Source: Moraxella nonliquefaciens (GTDB lineage Bacteria; Pseudomonadota; Gammaproteobacteria; Pseudomonadales; Moraxellaceae). From it: 64,000 bases of DNA. Of this stretch, positions 20,206-28,920 are shown one piece after another. The stretch's first letter is position 1. Each line of letters starts with the position of its first letter. The DNA lies in assembly GCF_001679005.1 (NCBI RefSeq), contig NZ_LXTW01000032.1:124001-188000 (forward strand), given 5' to 3'. A program made the translations under genes and the position numbers. Under the pieces are notes generated by a model. It did not search any database. It saw nothing but the letters and a program-made list of their open reading frames with translations, and was not told where the DNA came from.

Positions 20206-20526
20206 TTACACCGTAAAGGATTCGCCACAACCACATTCGCCTGTTTGGTTGGGGTTGGTGAATTTAAAGCCAGAATTTAGCCCTTCGGTTACGTAGTCCA
20301 TTTGCAGACCGTCCAAATAAACAAGGCTTTTTGGGTCTACAAACACACCCACGCCATCATTATCAAAACGCTCATCGGTATCGTTTGGCTCGTCTACAAA
20401 TTCAAGCACATAGGCAAGACCTGAACACCCTGCCGTTCGTACACCCACACGAATGCCAACGCCGCTGCCCCGATTTGCCAAAAAGTCTTTGACATGTGTT
20501 ACCGCTTTGTTTGTTAGAGTAATCAT
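20206..20526 (-). CDS. iscA: A-type Fe-S carrier IscA
   Basis: A-type carrier protein of 106 residues. The three conserved cysteines are Cys34 (AGCSGLAY), Cys98 and Cys100 (GECGCGESF). GGAAAG precedes the ATG. It is placed between iscU and hscB as in the canonical operon. Confidence 0.96.
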   Translation of the reverse strand: MITLTNKAVTHVKDFLANRGSGVGIRVGVRTAGCSGLAYVLEFVDEPNDTDERFDNDGVGVFVDPKSLVYLDGLQMDYVTEGLNSGFKFTNPNQTGECGCGESFTV

Positions 20527-20558
20527 AAGTCTTTCCTATGTGATAAATTTACTAAAAA

Positions 20559-20945
20559 TTAGGCAATGACTGATTTTGATTGATAATCTTCAATCGCCGC
20601 CTTAATGGCATCTTCGGCAAGTACAGAGCAATGCACCTTGACAGGGGGTAGGGCAAGCTCTTGGGCGATGTCTAGGTTTTTAATGGTGCGAGCTTCATCA
20701 ATGGTTTTGCCTTTTAGCCATTCGGTAACAAGTGAGCTTGATGCAATCGCTGAGCCACAGCCATAGGTTTTGAATTTGGCATCTTCAATAATGCCGTCAT
20801 CGCTTACCTGAATTTGTAAACGCATGACATCGCCACAGGCGGGGGCTCCGACCATGCCAGTGCCAACGTTTTTGGCGTTTTTGTCTAGGTTGCCCACGTT
20901 GCGGGGGTTTTCGTAATGGTCAATGACCTTGTCTGAGTATGCCAT
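20559..20945 (-). CDS. iscU: Fe-S cluster scaffold IscU
   Basis: Scaffold on which [2Fe-2S] clusters are built with sulfur from IscS. Ligand residues Cys37, Asp39, Cys63 and Cys106 are present (GAPACGDV, TYGCGSAIA, LPPVKVHCS), the last being the HscA-binding motif. The start is ATG 20945 (MAYSDKVIDHYENPRN, 128 residues), the universal IscU N-terminus. In most genomes iscS lies immediately upstream; here two extra genes intervene. Confidence 0.97.
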   Translation of the reverse strand: MAYSDKVIDHYENPRNVGNLDKNAKNVGTGMVGAPACGDVMRLQIQVSDDGIIEDAKFKTYGCGSAIASSSLVTEWLKGKTIDEARTIKNLDIAQELALPPVKVHCSVLAEDAIKAAIEDYQSKSVIA

Positions 20946-20990
20946 AATGGTCTCCGTTGCTAGCAATGATTTGCTTGGCTTTTAAAATGG

Positions 20991-21926
20991 TTAATCTTGC
21001 ATTTTTAACCAATCAGCTGTTGGGTTGATTTTGCCATGCCAATTGATATAAGTAGGTTTTGTTAAATTGCTTTGCTCGTTTCCAAACACATCAAAGTAAA
21101 ATTCATCAGACTGACCTAAGCAATAACGGTGCAATCTTTTAAAATTTATATCATCATTTTTAACTGTGTTTAAGTCAACATGATAAGAATCTTGAAAAAA
21201 ATCAACATCATCAGAATAACTGTCTTTTAAACCTACTTTACCATTTTTAATAATAAAGGTAAGCTGATTATCCAAAAAGTATTCATTGATTTCTTGCCGT
21301 GAAACACCCATAAGCCCGTCATTATATAGCAAAGTAATATTGGGATGCTTAAAAGCATTTAAATCAAAACGGGCAATGGTCTTTTTGCTGTCTAGGTTTT
21401 CGGCAACAAATAAATATTTGCTATTGTTGGGAATGATGATTTCATCATGGTGTTTATTATAATCAAATAATGCCATTTGGGTAGGTATTTCTTGATTTGA
21501 AAAACCCAAATAAACCTGTTTTTTATAAAAGAATATTTCAGGTAATTTCAACCGTCTTTGGCGATTATTTAGGTCTTGCTGATATTCATCAAAAGATTCG
21601 TCATTGATAATATAAAATGGCTTATCATTGGTATAGAGTGTAATATTTATACCAGTTTTGTCTTTGTTAAATTGCCATTGACCATTTAACAAAATACCAA
21701 CACCCACTGCACCAAGCGAATAACAATAAGCACCGTCAGAATACAAAAAATTACTACTACTAACTTCCATGCCGCTTTCGTCAACAATCCATAATGATAA
21801 ATCTGGATTATTGGGTGCATAAATCGGTAACTGTGCTTGTGTTATGCCGATAGGCAGTTCAGCTGCCAATGCAATATTGGCAAATAAACTCATAATTAAG
21901 ACGACAATCGTTTTATGTATCATCAT
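20991..21926 (-). CDS. Predicted secreted protein of unknown function inside the isc operon
   Basis: 311 residues with a clear signal peptide (about residues 1-21, hydrophobic IVVLIMSLFANIALA followed by AELP), so exported to the periplasm or envelope. The mature part is rich in Asp, Asn, Tyr and Phe, with beta-strand-like repeated patterns (GYxxx-type, KNGKVGLKD) slightly reminiscent of WG-repeat proteins; I cannot place it in a family. It sits in the same orientation between iscU and iscS, 45 bases upstream of iscU. Two adjacent ATGs are available. It is likely an insertion into the operon. Confidence 0.8.
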   Translation of the reverse strand: MMIHKTIVVLIMSLFANIALAAELPIGITQAQLPIYAPNNPDLSLWIVDESGMEVSSSNFLYSDGAYCYSLGAVGVGILLNGQWQFNKDKTGINITLYTNDKPFYIINDESFDEYQQDLNNRQRRLKLPEIFFYKKQVYLGFSNQEIPTQMALFDYNKHHDEIIIPNNSKYLFVAENLDSKKTIARFDLNAFKHPNITLLYNDGLMGVSRQEINEYFLDNQLTFIIKNGKVGLKDSYSDDVDFFQDSYHVDLNTVKNDDINFKRLHRYCLGQSDEFYFDVFGNEQSNLTKPTYINWHGKINPTADWLKMQD

Positions 21927-22009
21927 TTATTCTCGTAACTGTGTCGTTTATCAAAACCGCATTGATTAAAATTACACTTTATCCAATGGGGCTATTGACC
22001 CCATATAGG

Positions 22010-22093
22010 TCAAAGTGGGGGCTTGGGTGGGGCATGCGTGGCACACCCTGCCAAAATACCTGCCAACAATGCGGTTAATACCAAACGTTTCAT
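22010..22093 (-). CDS. Micro-lipoprotein (27 residues) downstream of iscS
   Basis: A 27-codon ORF encoding MKRLVLTALLAGILAGCATH followed by a proline-rich tail ending PPL. The lipobox LAGC puts the acylated Cys at residue 17, so the mature peptide would be an 11-residue lipopeptide. A good AGGGAGA ribosome-binding site lies seven bases before the ATG, and the gene is 13 bases past the iscS stop, in operon position. It could be an intact entericidin/LptM-like small lipoprotein, or the 5' stub of a longer lipoprotein gene whose remainder was lost. Confidence 0.65.
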   Translation of the reverse strand: MKRLVLTALLAGILAGCATHAPPKPPL

Positions 22094-22105
22094 ATCATCT
22101 CCCTA

Positions 22106-23329
22106 TTAATGCTCCTGCCATTCAACCTTGCTAAAATCCACGCCTTCTTTAAACATGTCCCAAAGAGGCGACAGCTCACGCAGTTTATTTACCGCATCGG
22201 TGATTTGGGCAAGAACATGGTCAATGTCCTCATCGGTGGTATGGCGACCAATACTAAAACGGATGGATGAATGAGCCAGTTCATCGGGACGCCCAATGGC
22301 ACGCAGGACATAAGATGGCTCTAAGGTAGCTGAGGTACACGCTGAACCAGATGATACCGCCAAATCTTTTAGGCTCATCATCAGACTTTCGCCTTCTATG
22401 AAGTTAAAGCTGACGTTTAGGATGTTTGGGACGCCTTGTTCAAAACTGCCGTTAAGATAAATCTCTTCAATGCCCTGCAAACCATTCCACAGTTTATCAC
22501 GTAGGCGAGTGATGTGGGCGTGGTCTTCATCAAAACGGATGGTTGATAAGGCAAACGCTTCACCCATGCCGACAATTTGGTGCGTAGCAAGCGTACCAGA
22601 ACGCATACCACGTTCATGCCCACCGCCATGCTGTTCGGCTTTGATACGCACACGAGGCTTACGGCGAACATACAACGCACCGATGCCTTTTGGACCGTAG
22701 ATTTTGTGTCCTGAAAAACTCATCAAATCCACTTTTAGCTCTTCTAGGTTAATCTTAATTTTGCCAACGGCTTGGGCAGCGTCTACATGAAATAGCACGC
22801 CCTTGGCACGGGTAATCTCACCAATGCTGGCAATATCTGTTACCGTGCCCAGTTCATTATTTACCGCCATGAGACTGACTAAAATTGTATCGGGGCGAAT
22901 GACCTCTTCTACCTGCTTGGGTGTAATGATGCCTGTGGCTTCTTGGGGGATAAGATAAGTAACCTCAAAGCCCTCTTCTTCTAATTGACGGCAAGTATCT
23001 AGGATGGCTTTATGCTCAATTTTAGATGTGATGATGTGTTTGCCTTTTTGATGATAAAAATGAGCCACACCTTTTAGGGCAAGGTTGTCCGACTCGGTTG
23101 CACCACTGGTAAAGACAATCTCACGAGGGTCAGCACCGACTGTCTCAGCAATCTGCATGCGGGCATTTTCCACCGCTTCCTCGGCTTGCCAACCAAAACC
23201 ATGGCTACGACTGGCAGGATTACCAAATACCCCATCAAAAGTCATGTATTTGACCATTTTGTCAGCAACCTCTTGGGCGACTGGTGTGGTGGCGGCATAA
23301 TCTAAATAAATAAGTGATGATTGGCTCAT
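22106..23329 (-). CDS. iscS: Cysteine desulfurase IscS
   Basis: PLP enzyme removing sulfur from cysteine for Fe-S clusters, tRNA thiolation and other uses. The PLP lysine is Lys209 ([12 protein letters not shown]) and the active-site cysteine is Cys331 ([17 protein letters not shown]). The N-terminal [11 protein letters not shown] is typical. It is 407 residues. Its ATG overlaps the iscR stop (ATGA), so the two are translationally coupled. It probably also feeds TtcA-dependent s2C32 synthesis, encoded elsewhere in the window. Confidence 0.97.
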   Translation of the reverse strand: MSQSSLIYLDYAATTPVAQEVADKMVKYMTFDGVFGNPASRSHGFGWQAEEAVENARMQIAETVGADPREIVFTSGATESDNLALKGVAHFYHQKGKHIITSKIEHKAILDTCRQLEEEGFEVTYLIPQEATGIITPKQVEEVIRPDTILVSLMAVNNELGTVTDIASIGEITRAKGVLFHVDAAQAVGKIKINLEELKVDLMSFSGHKIYGPKGIGALYVRRKPRVRIKAEQHGGGHERGMRSGTLATHQIVGMGEAFALSTIRFDEDHAHITRLRDKLWNGLQGIEEIYLNGSFEQGVPNILNVSFNFIEGESLMMSLKDLAVSSGSACTSATLEPSYVLRAIGRPDELAHSSIRFSIGRHTTDEDIDHVLAQITDAVNKLRELSPLWDMFKEGVDFSKVEWQEH

Positions 23330-23841
23330 GCTGGATTGACCCCTAAGTTAATTGTATGGATTGTGTGAATTGAATTGGATTCGTCGCCTTTTTCGTCGGC
23401 GATTTTTTGTTGGCGGTCAGCAATGTCTCCTGTGTGCTTGGATTCTAGGAGCTGGGCTAGGCTAACATTGCTTAAATACGCTTCAATATGATTGGATAAA
23501 TCGTGCCATAAGTCGTGTGTAAGGCACATCTCGCCATCTCGGCAATCACCTTTACCACCACACTGCATGGCGTTAATGGACTCATCAACGGCACTAATGA
23601 TACTCATGACATCAATCTCATCTAAGGGTCTGGCAAGATGATAACCGCCAGATGCCCCACGAGTACTGCTTACCAAACCTTTTTTGCGTAGTTTTGAGAA
23701 AAGTTGTTCAAGATAAGAGATGGAGATGGATTGACGCTTTGCAATATCAGACAAAGACACCGCTCCTTGATGGCGACTCTCTTGTACTGCTAAATCAAGC
23801 AGAGCAGTTACGGCATAGCGTCCACGAGTTGTCAATCGCAT
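23326..23841 (-). CDS. iscR: Fe-S-sensing regulator IscR (Rrf2 family)
   Basis: Rrf2-type repressor/activator that senses Fe-S status. An N-terminal winged HTH ([16 protein letters not shown]) is followed by the cluster ligands Cys94, Cys100, Cys106 and His109 ([21 protein letters not shown]), spaced as in E. coli. It is 171 residues. First gene of the operon, with a likely IscR site overlapping its own promoter, which implies autorepression. Confidence 0.96.
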   Translation of the reverse strand: MRLTTRGRYAVTALLDLAVQESRHQGAVSLSDIAKRQSISISYLEQLFSKLRKKGLVSSTRGASGGYHLARPLDEIDVMSIISAVDESINAMQCGGKGDCRDGEMCLTHDLWHDLSNHIEAYLSNVSLAQLLESKHTGDIADRQQKIADEKGDESNSIHTIHTINLGVNPA

Positions 23842-23910
23842 AATATGGTTTCCAAATTGCCTAGCCTAACTTTGATAACTAAGCTGGGCGTGGGTAGATA
23901 ATATTTGGCT

Positions 23911-23939
23911 ATTATAATAATTCCTAGTAATTTAGTCAA
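23911..23939 (-). promoter_or_regulatory. iscR promoter with overlapping IscR-type site
   Basis: On the minus strand TTGACT (23934-23939) and TATAAT (23911-23916) are exactly 17 bases apart. The spacer and -35 read TTGACTAAATTACTAGGAAT, the form of a type I IscR box (GACT-AAA-TACT-GG pattern) seen at iscR promoters of other gamma-proteobacteria. Repression by [2Fe-2S]-IscR is the expected mode. Confidence 0.75.
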
Positions 23940-24105
23940 GATTATTTTTTATCAAAGTAATTTATTGTTGTCATTGATAAAATTCATGATAAGTTTGCCA
24001 TCATATTCTATATGTCTGATTGGGATGAAGTGAGTAATTAAGAAACACCCAAAAATAAATGATAAAAAGGCGAGAAGTTCGCCCTTTTAGGTCAGTGGCA
24101 ATTGC

Positions 24106-24813
24106 TCAAAAAAAGTTCATGATGATGGCAATCAGTGCAATGATACCAACCACAACAAGGGCGATGAAAGTGCTTTTTTGTTTACCTTGTAGTTCAGCCA
24201 AAGCGGTGGTTAGCTTGTGGTTTTGTAGGGTTAATTCATCAATACGAGCAGACTGTTCGGCGATTTTGGCTTTATGGTCTTCTTGTTTTTTTGCCTTTTG
24301 TTCAGGGTCTGGGGCAGGTTTTCCTTTGATTTTACCAAGTAAGTTTTGGATGACGCCAGCCACGCCCAAACGCATCAAAAATTCCTTAAAATCATGCACA
24401 TCTTGATGGTTGCCACGAATTTGTAGAGATTCAATACTGCTACTGCTGTGGGTGGTTATGGCACTGATGAGCTGAAAACTATACGCATTAACCGTCATAT
24501 CAGGCGTGGTTTTGCCAATGGGTAGGCGGTCATCTAATAGTACGCCACGATAGCCAAATGTGGCATAAAACTGCACATGAGGAATATAAGTACGAATACA
24601 TACCACAGTGCCACGTTCGGCAAGTGGATAGGCAAGTTTGCGTAGTGTGGGGTCAAAGCGAAGGGCTAAGGTGATGGCTGACTCTAAAAACACCAATAGG
24701 ATATTTAAAAGTCCACGAGATAAACCATCATCATCACTGGTATGATAGGTGGGTTGTGGGTCGTTAAGTTTGGCGTCATGAGATTTGGTGTTGTGGGTTG
24801 GTTGGTTGGTCAT
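24106..24813 (-). CDS. SCP2/UbiJ-like membrane-anchored protein
   Basis: 235 residues. The middle (about 45-150) resembles the SCP2-like lipid-binding domain of UbiJ-type ubiquinone accessory proteins (ALRFDPTLRKLAYPLAERG, then LQIRGNHQDVHDFKEFL). A charged, coiled-coil-like segment follows (about 165-210), then a C-terminal membrane helix (IALVVVGIIALIAIIMNFF). This predicts a tail-anchored cytoplasmic protein that may bind an isoprenoid or lipid. It is not next to ubiE or ubiB, so a role in ubiquinone synthesis is only a possibility. The gene ends about 265 bases from iscR, which is in the same orientation. Confidence 0.5.
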   Translation of the reverse strand: MTNQPTHNTKSHDAKLNDPQPTYHTSDDDGLSRGLLNILLVFLESAITLALRFDPTLRKLAYPLAERGTVVCIRTYIPHVQFYATFGYRGVLLDDRLPIGKTTPDMTVNAYSFQLISAITTHSSSSIESLQIRGNHQDVHDFKEFLMRLGVAGVIQNLLGKIKGKPAPDPEQKAKKQEDHKAKIAEQSARIDELTLQNHKLTTALAELQGKQKSTFIALVVVGIIALIAIIMNFF

Positions 24814-25164
24814 ACGATGTTATCAATTCACAAAATAATGCTAATGATAAGATGATATCCAAAAAAAGTAAACCATCTTAATGTAACCAATGCGTGATTT
24901 TTTGGCAAAAAAAAGATAAAAATAGGTGTTTATCGTAAATATGACGGCTTTGATGGGGTATTTTTGTAAAAAATATAAAAATATTTTGTCATACCCCTTG
25001 TAAAATGGGCAATACCCTTATACAATGCACTCAAAACAAGCCCAAGCGTGTGCTGTGGGTTTAGAATTTGCCTTTTGCCAGCTTTGTGAGTATGACAAAT
25101 GATTGGGCAAATTCAAATGTAAATTCATTTCACATTTTTATCATTAACACCATGAGGACAAATC
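24814..25164. other. Intergenic region upstream of the HU gene
   Basis: 351 AT-rich bases with no ORF. It holds the divergent start regions of the SCP2-like gene and of HU, including the HU promoter at 24998-25026. I see no repeat or RNA signature apart from A/T runs. Confidence 0.6.
24998..25026 (+). promoter_or_regulatory. Sigma-70 promoter for the HU gene
   Basis: TTGTAA (24998-25003) and TACAAT (25021-25026) with a 17-base spacer, about 140 bases before the HU start codon. Confidence 0.6.
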
Positions 25165-25470
25165 ATGAATAAATCAGAACTGGTAGATGCCATCGCCAGC
25201 GAAGCAGGTCTTACCAAAGACCAAGCCGCCAAATCCGTTAACGCTTTTATTTCTAGCGTTCAAGGTGCCTTAGAGCGTGGCGATGATGTGGTATTGGTTG
25301 GTTTTGGTACATTTAGTGTCAAAGAGCGTGCTGCTCGTACAGGTCGCAATCCAAAGACTGGCGAACCACTACAAATCGCTGCCAGCAAAGTACCTGGCTT
25401 TAAAGCAGGCAAAGGCTTAAAAGATGCGGTCAATGCTACCGAAAAAACTGCTAAAAAAGGCAAAAAATAA
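25165..25470 (+). CDS. hupB: DNA-binding protein HU
   Basis: Nucleoid protein [22 protein letters not shown] is the family start and the signature [18 protein letters not shown] with the following PKTGE is intact. It is 101 residues, about ten more than the usual 90, because of a basic C-terminal tail ([10 protein letters not shown]). GAGGA precedes the ATG and a terminator follows. The symbol hupB versus hupA cannot be decided if there is only one HU. Confidence 0.95.
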   Translation: MNKSELVDAIASEAGLTKDQAAKSVNAFISSVQGALERGDDVVLVGFGTFSVKERAARTGRNPKTGEPLQIAASKVPGFKAGKGLKDAVNATEKTAKKGKK

Positions 25471-25497
25471 TTTTAAAATCAAAATTTTTTAAAATTA

Positions 25498-25527
25498 AAA
25501 AACGCACTCATATTAGGGTGCGTTTTT
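25498..25527 (+). terminator. Terminator after the HU gene
   Basis: AAAACGCAC pairs with GTGCGTTTT across a ten-base loop, followed by T residues. It is also positioned to serve the convergent regulator gene. Confidence 0.8.
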
Positions 25528-25558
25528 ATTGGGTAAATTCATGATTTAAATTGATGGT

Positions 25559-26503
25559 TTAAAGTCTGTCAAATTGACTTTGGCACAGTTTGATGAATTC
25601 ATCGCCAAACTTACGAATGTCGCTGTCATCACGTACCGCAATCCAGCTGGTAAATCGCCCAAAGTGGCTGATGGGGATGGCAACAAGGTTGGGATAGTTG
25701 GTAGGTTCGTACGCCATTTGGGCAATGATACCCACGCCAAGACCTGCTGATACATAGGTACTAATCACGTCCGAATCCAAAGCAGCAAGCACAATCTTAG
25801 GTTGTAATCCTGCTTGCTCAAATGTCTTATCAATAGTACCACGCCCTGTAAAACCACCATGATAGGTAATGATGGGAAAACTTGCCAATTCTGGCAAATC
25901 CACGCCATCCATCACACCTGCTAACCTTGATAGTTCATGGTTTTTGGGGATGATGACCACATGCGACCAGTCATAATAGCGATGACAACGTAAAACAGCA
26001 TTATTAAGCAGGCTTTCTGTGGCAATGCCAATATCTGCCTGACCACGAATGACCATTTGGGCGATGGTCTCAGGGTCAGCTTGTTGTAGTACCAAATTGA
26101 CTTTGGGGAATTTTTGCAAAAAATCCTTGACAACGGCAGGTAAGACATAACGGGCTTGGGTGTGTGTTGTGGCAACGGTTAATGTGCCTTCTTGGGCGTT
26201 ATTAAAATCAAGACTTAGATTTTCAATGGTGCGTATCTCTGCAAAAATCGCTTCAATATGAGGCAGTAGCGACTTGCCAATGGGGGTAAGTCCTGTTAGG
26301 CGTTTGCCCTGACGAGTAAAAACCTCTGTTTTGAGCTGATTTTCTAGGGAGGCGATTTGTTTGGACAAGCTAGATTGGCTGGTGTGGAGCAGTTGGGCAG
26401 CTTGGGATAGGTTGTAGCCATTGACGACTGTGTGCCAAACGGTCTCTAACTGTTTGAGCTGAATTTGTAAATGTTTTTGGTTGATGACCACATTTATCGC
26501 CAT
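25559..26503 (-). CDS. cysB: CysB-like LysR-family transcriptional regulator
   Basis: LysR regulator of 314 residues. The N-terminal winged HTH includes NLSQAAQLLHTSQSSLSKQI. The effector domain carries the CysB signature TTHTQARYVLP and the sulfate-ligand-type segments seen in CysB/Cbl, so it probably controls sulfur assimilation or cysteine genes in response to O-acetylserine or N-acetylserine. The start has GGGGAGA upstream of ATG 26503. CysE, the O-acetylserine producer, is encoded elsewhere in this window. The last 40 codons are duplicated as a dead fragment at 14372-14497. Confidence 0.85.
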   Translation of the reverse strand: MAINVVINQKHLQIQLKQLETVWHTVVNGYNLSQAAQLLHTSQSSLSKQIASLENQLKTEVFTRQGKRLTGLTPIGKSLLPHIEAIFAEIRTIENLSLDFNNAQEGTLTVATTHTQARYVLPAVVKDFLQKFPKVNLVLQQADPETIAQMVIRGQADIGIATESLLNNAVLRCHRYYDWSHVVIIPKNHELSRLAGVMDGVDLPELASFPIITYHGGFTGRGTIDKTFEQAGLQPKIVLAALDSDVISTYVSAGLGVGIIAQMAYEPTNYPNLVAIPISHFGRFTSWIAVRDDSDIRKFGDEFIKLCQSQFDRL

Positions 26504-26582
26504 GATGTCTCCCCCTTAGTTTGGTTGATAAAATGCTGTCATTATAAAAGTCCTCACAAAAAAAGAAAATACCTAAAAAGAA

Positions 26583-26619
26583 AAAGTAAATGCCAATTGG
26601 GAATATCGGCATTTACTTT
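26583..26619 (-). terminator. Terminator after the HicB-like gene
   Basis: AAAGTAAATGCC (26583-26594) and GGCATTTACTTT (26608-26619) are perfectly complementary. On the minus strand the stem is followed by a T-rich run. It separates the HicB-like gene from the CysB-like gene. Confidence 0.85.
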
Positions 26620-26639
26620 GAGTTTGGGTTGTGTCATTT

Positions 26640-27044
26640 TTAGGTGTTCAACTTGTCAAGTTCGTGTTTTATCGCTTTTAATATAAAAGCCTCGATGGCA
26701 TGTTCATCATAGCCGATTTGTGTTTGGATTTGGGTGAGCAGAGTCCTAGGTAGGTGTAAGTTAAAGGATTTTTGTTCGCTGTTAAAGAGCATGGAATTTA
26801 GACTAATCATTGCCCATGTCTGCCCTGCAAATTTGGGGTTGGTCAGATGAATGCTGATGTTTTTGGGTTGGGGTAATGCTTTACCGTCATCTGCCAGTTG
26901 TTGTAAGTGTCCAATTAGGGCAGCACGTATCTTGTCAATGGTGTCGGCAATGCTGTTGCCAGTTACATGAACATTTGGCAAATCGGGTGCTTGGGCATAA
27001 AAAGTATCGTTTTCTTGTTTGATGGCAATGCTAAAAAGTTTCAT
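26640..27044 (-). CDS. HicB-family antitoxin-like protein, no HicA partner seen
   Basis: 134 residues. The N-terminal HicB partial RNase H fold reads FSIAIKQENDTFYAQAPDLP and a C-terminal ribbon-helix-helix segment includes SFNLHLPRTLLTQIQTQIGY. HicB normally neutralises the mRNA interferase HicA from the adjacent gene. I find no HicA-sized ORF with the expected motif within several hundred bases on either side. It may be a solitary DNA-binding regulator or the survivor of a broken toxin-antitoxin pair. Confidence 0.8.
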   Translation of the reverse strand: MKLFSIAIKQENDTFYAQAPDLPNVHVTGNSIADTIDKIRAALIGHLQQLADDGKALPQPKNISIHLTNPKFAGQTWAMISLNSMLFNSEQKSFNLHLPRTLLTQIQTQIGYDEHAIEAFILKAIKHELDKLNT

Positions 27045-27379
27045 GATGGATTAATGTACTAAAAAGGATTTTTATTTTGTCATAAATGTAATCAATTGGC
27101 AATAAGTTAAGAACAGGTTAAGACTGGCGGTAATTTTAAAAGGTTGGATGGATGATTTGTTTATCAAACGTATCTTACCAACTCATCTTAATGATATTAT
27201 TTGATTTGAATCAATACCATTTTTGTTGGTATGTTTTGGCATGGCGTATTTGGTCAAGCGTGTCATATGTCAAGCGTGTAGATAAAGGCGTTTTTAGCCA
27301 ATTGTAAAATATGATAATAACCTTTTGTAAAATAACCAAAAATGGTCTAAAATGGCAAATTATTTTTTACTCATATAAA
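27045..27379. other. Intergenic region between HicB-like gene and ampG
   Basis: 335 bases without a supportable gene. It contains a short direct repeat (GTCAAGCGTGT at about 27253 and 27272) and AT-rich stretches suited to the divergent promoters. An upstream in-frame ATG at 27311 for ampG is judged too far out. Confidence 0.5.
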
Positions 27380-28900
27380 ATGATGACGCAACAATCTGCT
27401 TTTGCAACGTTTAAAACGGCTTATTTAAATCGCCATGCTTTATCCATGCTATTTTTGGGGTTTTCCGCAGGCGTGCCTATTTTGCTGATTTTTTCCAGTC
27501 TGGGCTTATGGCTAAGAGAAGCAGGCATTGACCGTAGTACGGTAACGATGTTTAGCTGGGCGGCGTTGGGCTACTCGTTTAAATTTATTTGGTCGCCATT
27601 GGTAGATACTTTGCCCCTTCCTATGCTTGGGAAAATGCTCGGTCAACGTCGTTCGTGGTTGCTCTTGTCTCAGGTGTTCATCATTACGGCCATTGTCATG
27701 ATGGCGATGACCGATCCTGCCAAAGTCGCCCCATCGGTGATGGCACTGGGGGCGGTGCTACTGGGCTTTTCGGCGGCGACGCAGGACATTGTCATCGATG
27801 CTTATCGTATTGAGTCCGCCCCAAGCCAGATGCAAACAGCACTGTCAGCCAGTTATGTGGCAGGCTATCGCATTGGTATGATTGTCTCTGGGGCAGGGGC
27901 GTTGTATTTGGCAGAATTGTTTGGCTCCCAAGAGGGCATGTATCAGTATGTGGCATGGCAGAAAACTTATCTTATCATGGCAACTGTCATGCTTATCGGT
28001 GTGGCAACTACCTTGCTTATCTGTGAACCCATCAGGCAAGTTAGGTCTATGACTGCCAAAACCGAAGATCATATAAGACTGTGCGTGGTGTTTGTTATCT
28101 CGGTTCTTGCCTTTGTCATGACTTATCGGCTGATGGGTGGAATATTGCCAGAGTCTAAAAGTGTGATTGTTACTTTTTTGCTTGGCTGTGTGCAGTTTAT
28201 CAGCAGTGCAATCGCCATGGGTGGGACTGGATATGCTTTGGTGTCATCAAATATGGTCAGCCAAGAGATGGCACAAGCAACATGGATTGCTCCGATAACC
28301 GATTTCTTTACTCGCTATGGCAAAAAGGCGATGTTGCTACTGGCACTCATTGGCTTGTATCGCATCTCGGACATTGTGGCAGGAAACATATCCAATATAT
28401 TTTATCAGGATTTGGGTTTTAGTAAAATCCAAATCGCCAATGCCGTTAAAGTGGTGGGTGTGATTGCCAGTATTGGCGGTGGTTTTATTGGAGGCTGGGT
28501 CGCTCAGCAAATGGGAGTGATGCGAGCGATGACGGTGGGGGCGATTTTTGCTTGTGCGACAAATCTTTTATTCATCGTACTTGCTCATATGCCAAGCGTC
28601 TTTGTCATGTATTTTGCTGTCATTACGGATAATTTGGCGGCAGGTTTGGCAAGTGCTGTATTTATTGCCTTTTTGTCAGCACTGACATCCATTCGTTTTA
28701 CCGCAGTGCAATACGCTCTGTTTTCATCACTTATGACCTTATCACCAAAAATATTGGGCGGTTATTCAGGGGCGATAGTGGATGCAACGGATTATCCGAC
28801 ATTTTTTGCCATGACATTTGTGATTGGGTTACCGATTTTGTACTTGATTCACCTTGTCAATAAACACATCTGTTTGGATGAATCCATACTTCATAAATAA
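27380..28900 (+). CDS. ampG: AmpG-like muropeptide permease (MFS)
   Basis: Inner-membrane transporter importing GlcNAc-anhydroMurNAc peptides for peptidoglycan recycling. The AmpG signatures are LFLGFSAGVPILLIFSSLG, WLREAGIDRSTVT and SAATQDIVIDAYRIE, with about 12-14 predicted membrane helices over 506 residues. The start is taken at ATG 27380 (MMTQQ), because upstream residues of the longer reading do not resemble the family; no strong ribosome-binding site is visible. It begins a run of closely spaced genes with prmC, the ThiF/MoeB gene and an AarF-type kinase. Confidence 0.9.
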   Translation: MMTQQSAFATFKTAYLNRHALSMLFLGFSAGVPILLIFSSLGLWLREAGIDRSTVTMFSWAALGYSFKFIWSPLVDTLPLPMLGKMLGQRRSWLLLSQVFIITAIVMMAMTDPAKVAPSVMALGAVLLGFSAATQDIVIDAYRIESAPSQMQTALSASYVAGYRIGMIVSGAGALYLAELFGSQEGMYQYVAWQKTYLIMATVMLIGVATTLLICEPIRQVRSMTAKTEDHIRLCVVFVISVLAFVMTYRLMGGILPESKSVIVTFLLGCVQFISSAIAMGGTGYALVSSNMVSQEMAQATWIAPITDFFTRYGKKAMLLLALIGLYRISDIVAGNISNIFYQDLGFSKIQIANAVKVVGVIASIGGGFIGGWVAQQMGVMRAMTVGAIFACATNLLFIVLAHMPSVFVMYFAVITDNLAAGLASAVFIAFLSALTSIRFTAVQYALFSSLMTLSPKILGGYSGAIVDATDYPTFFAMTFVIGLPILYLIHLVNKHICLDESILHK

Positions 28901-28920
28901 CCCAAATTTGATAAATAAAC

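Noticed and set aside
26504..27379. A hicA toxin gene around the HicB-like gene
   Set aside because: No ORF of 50-80 codons with a conserved histidine and dsRBD-like pattern could be read on either strand.
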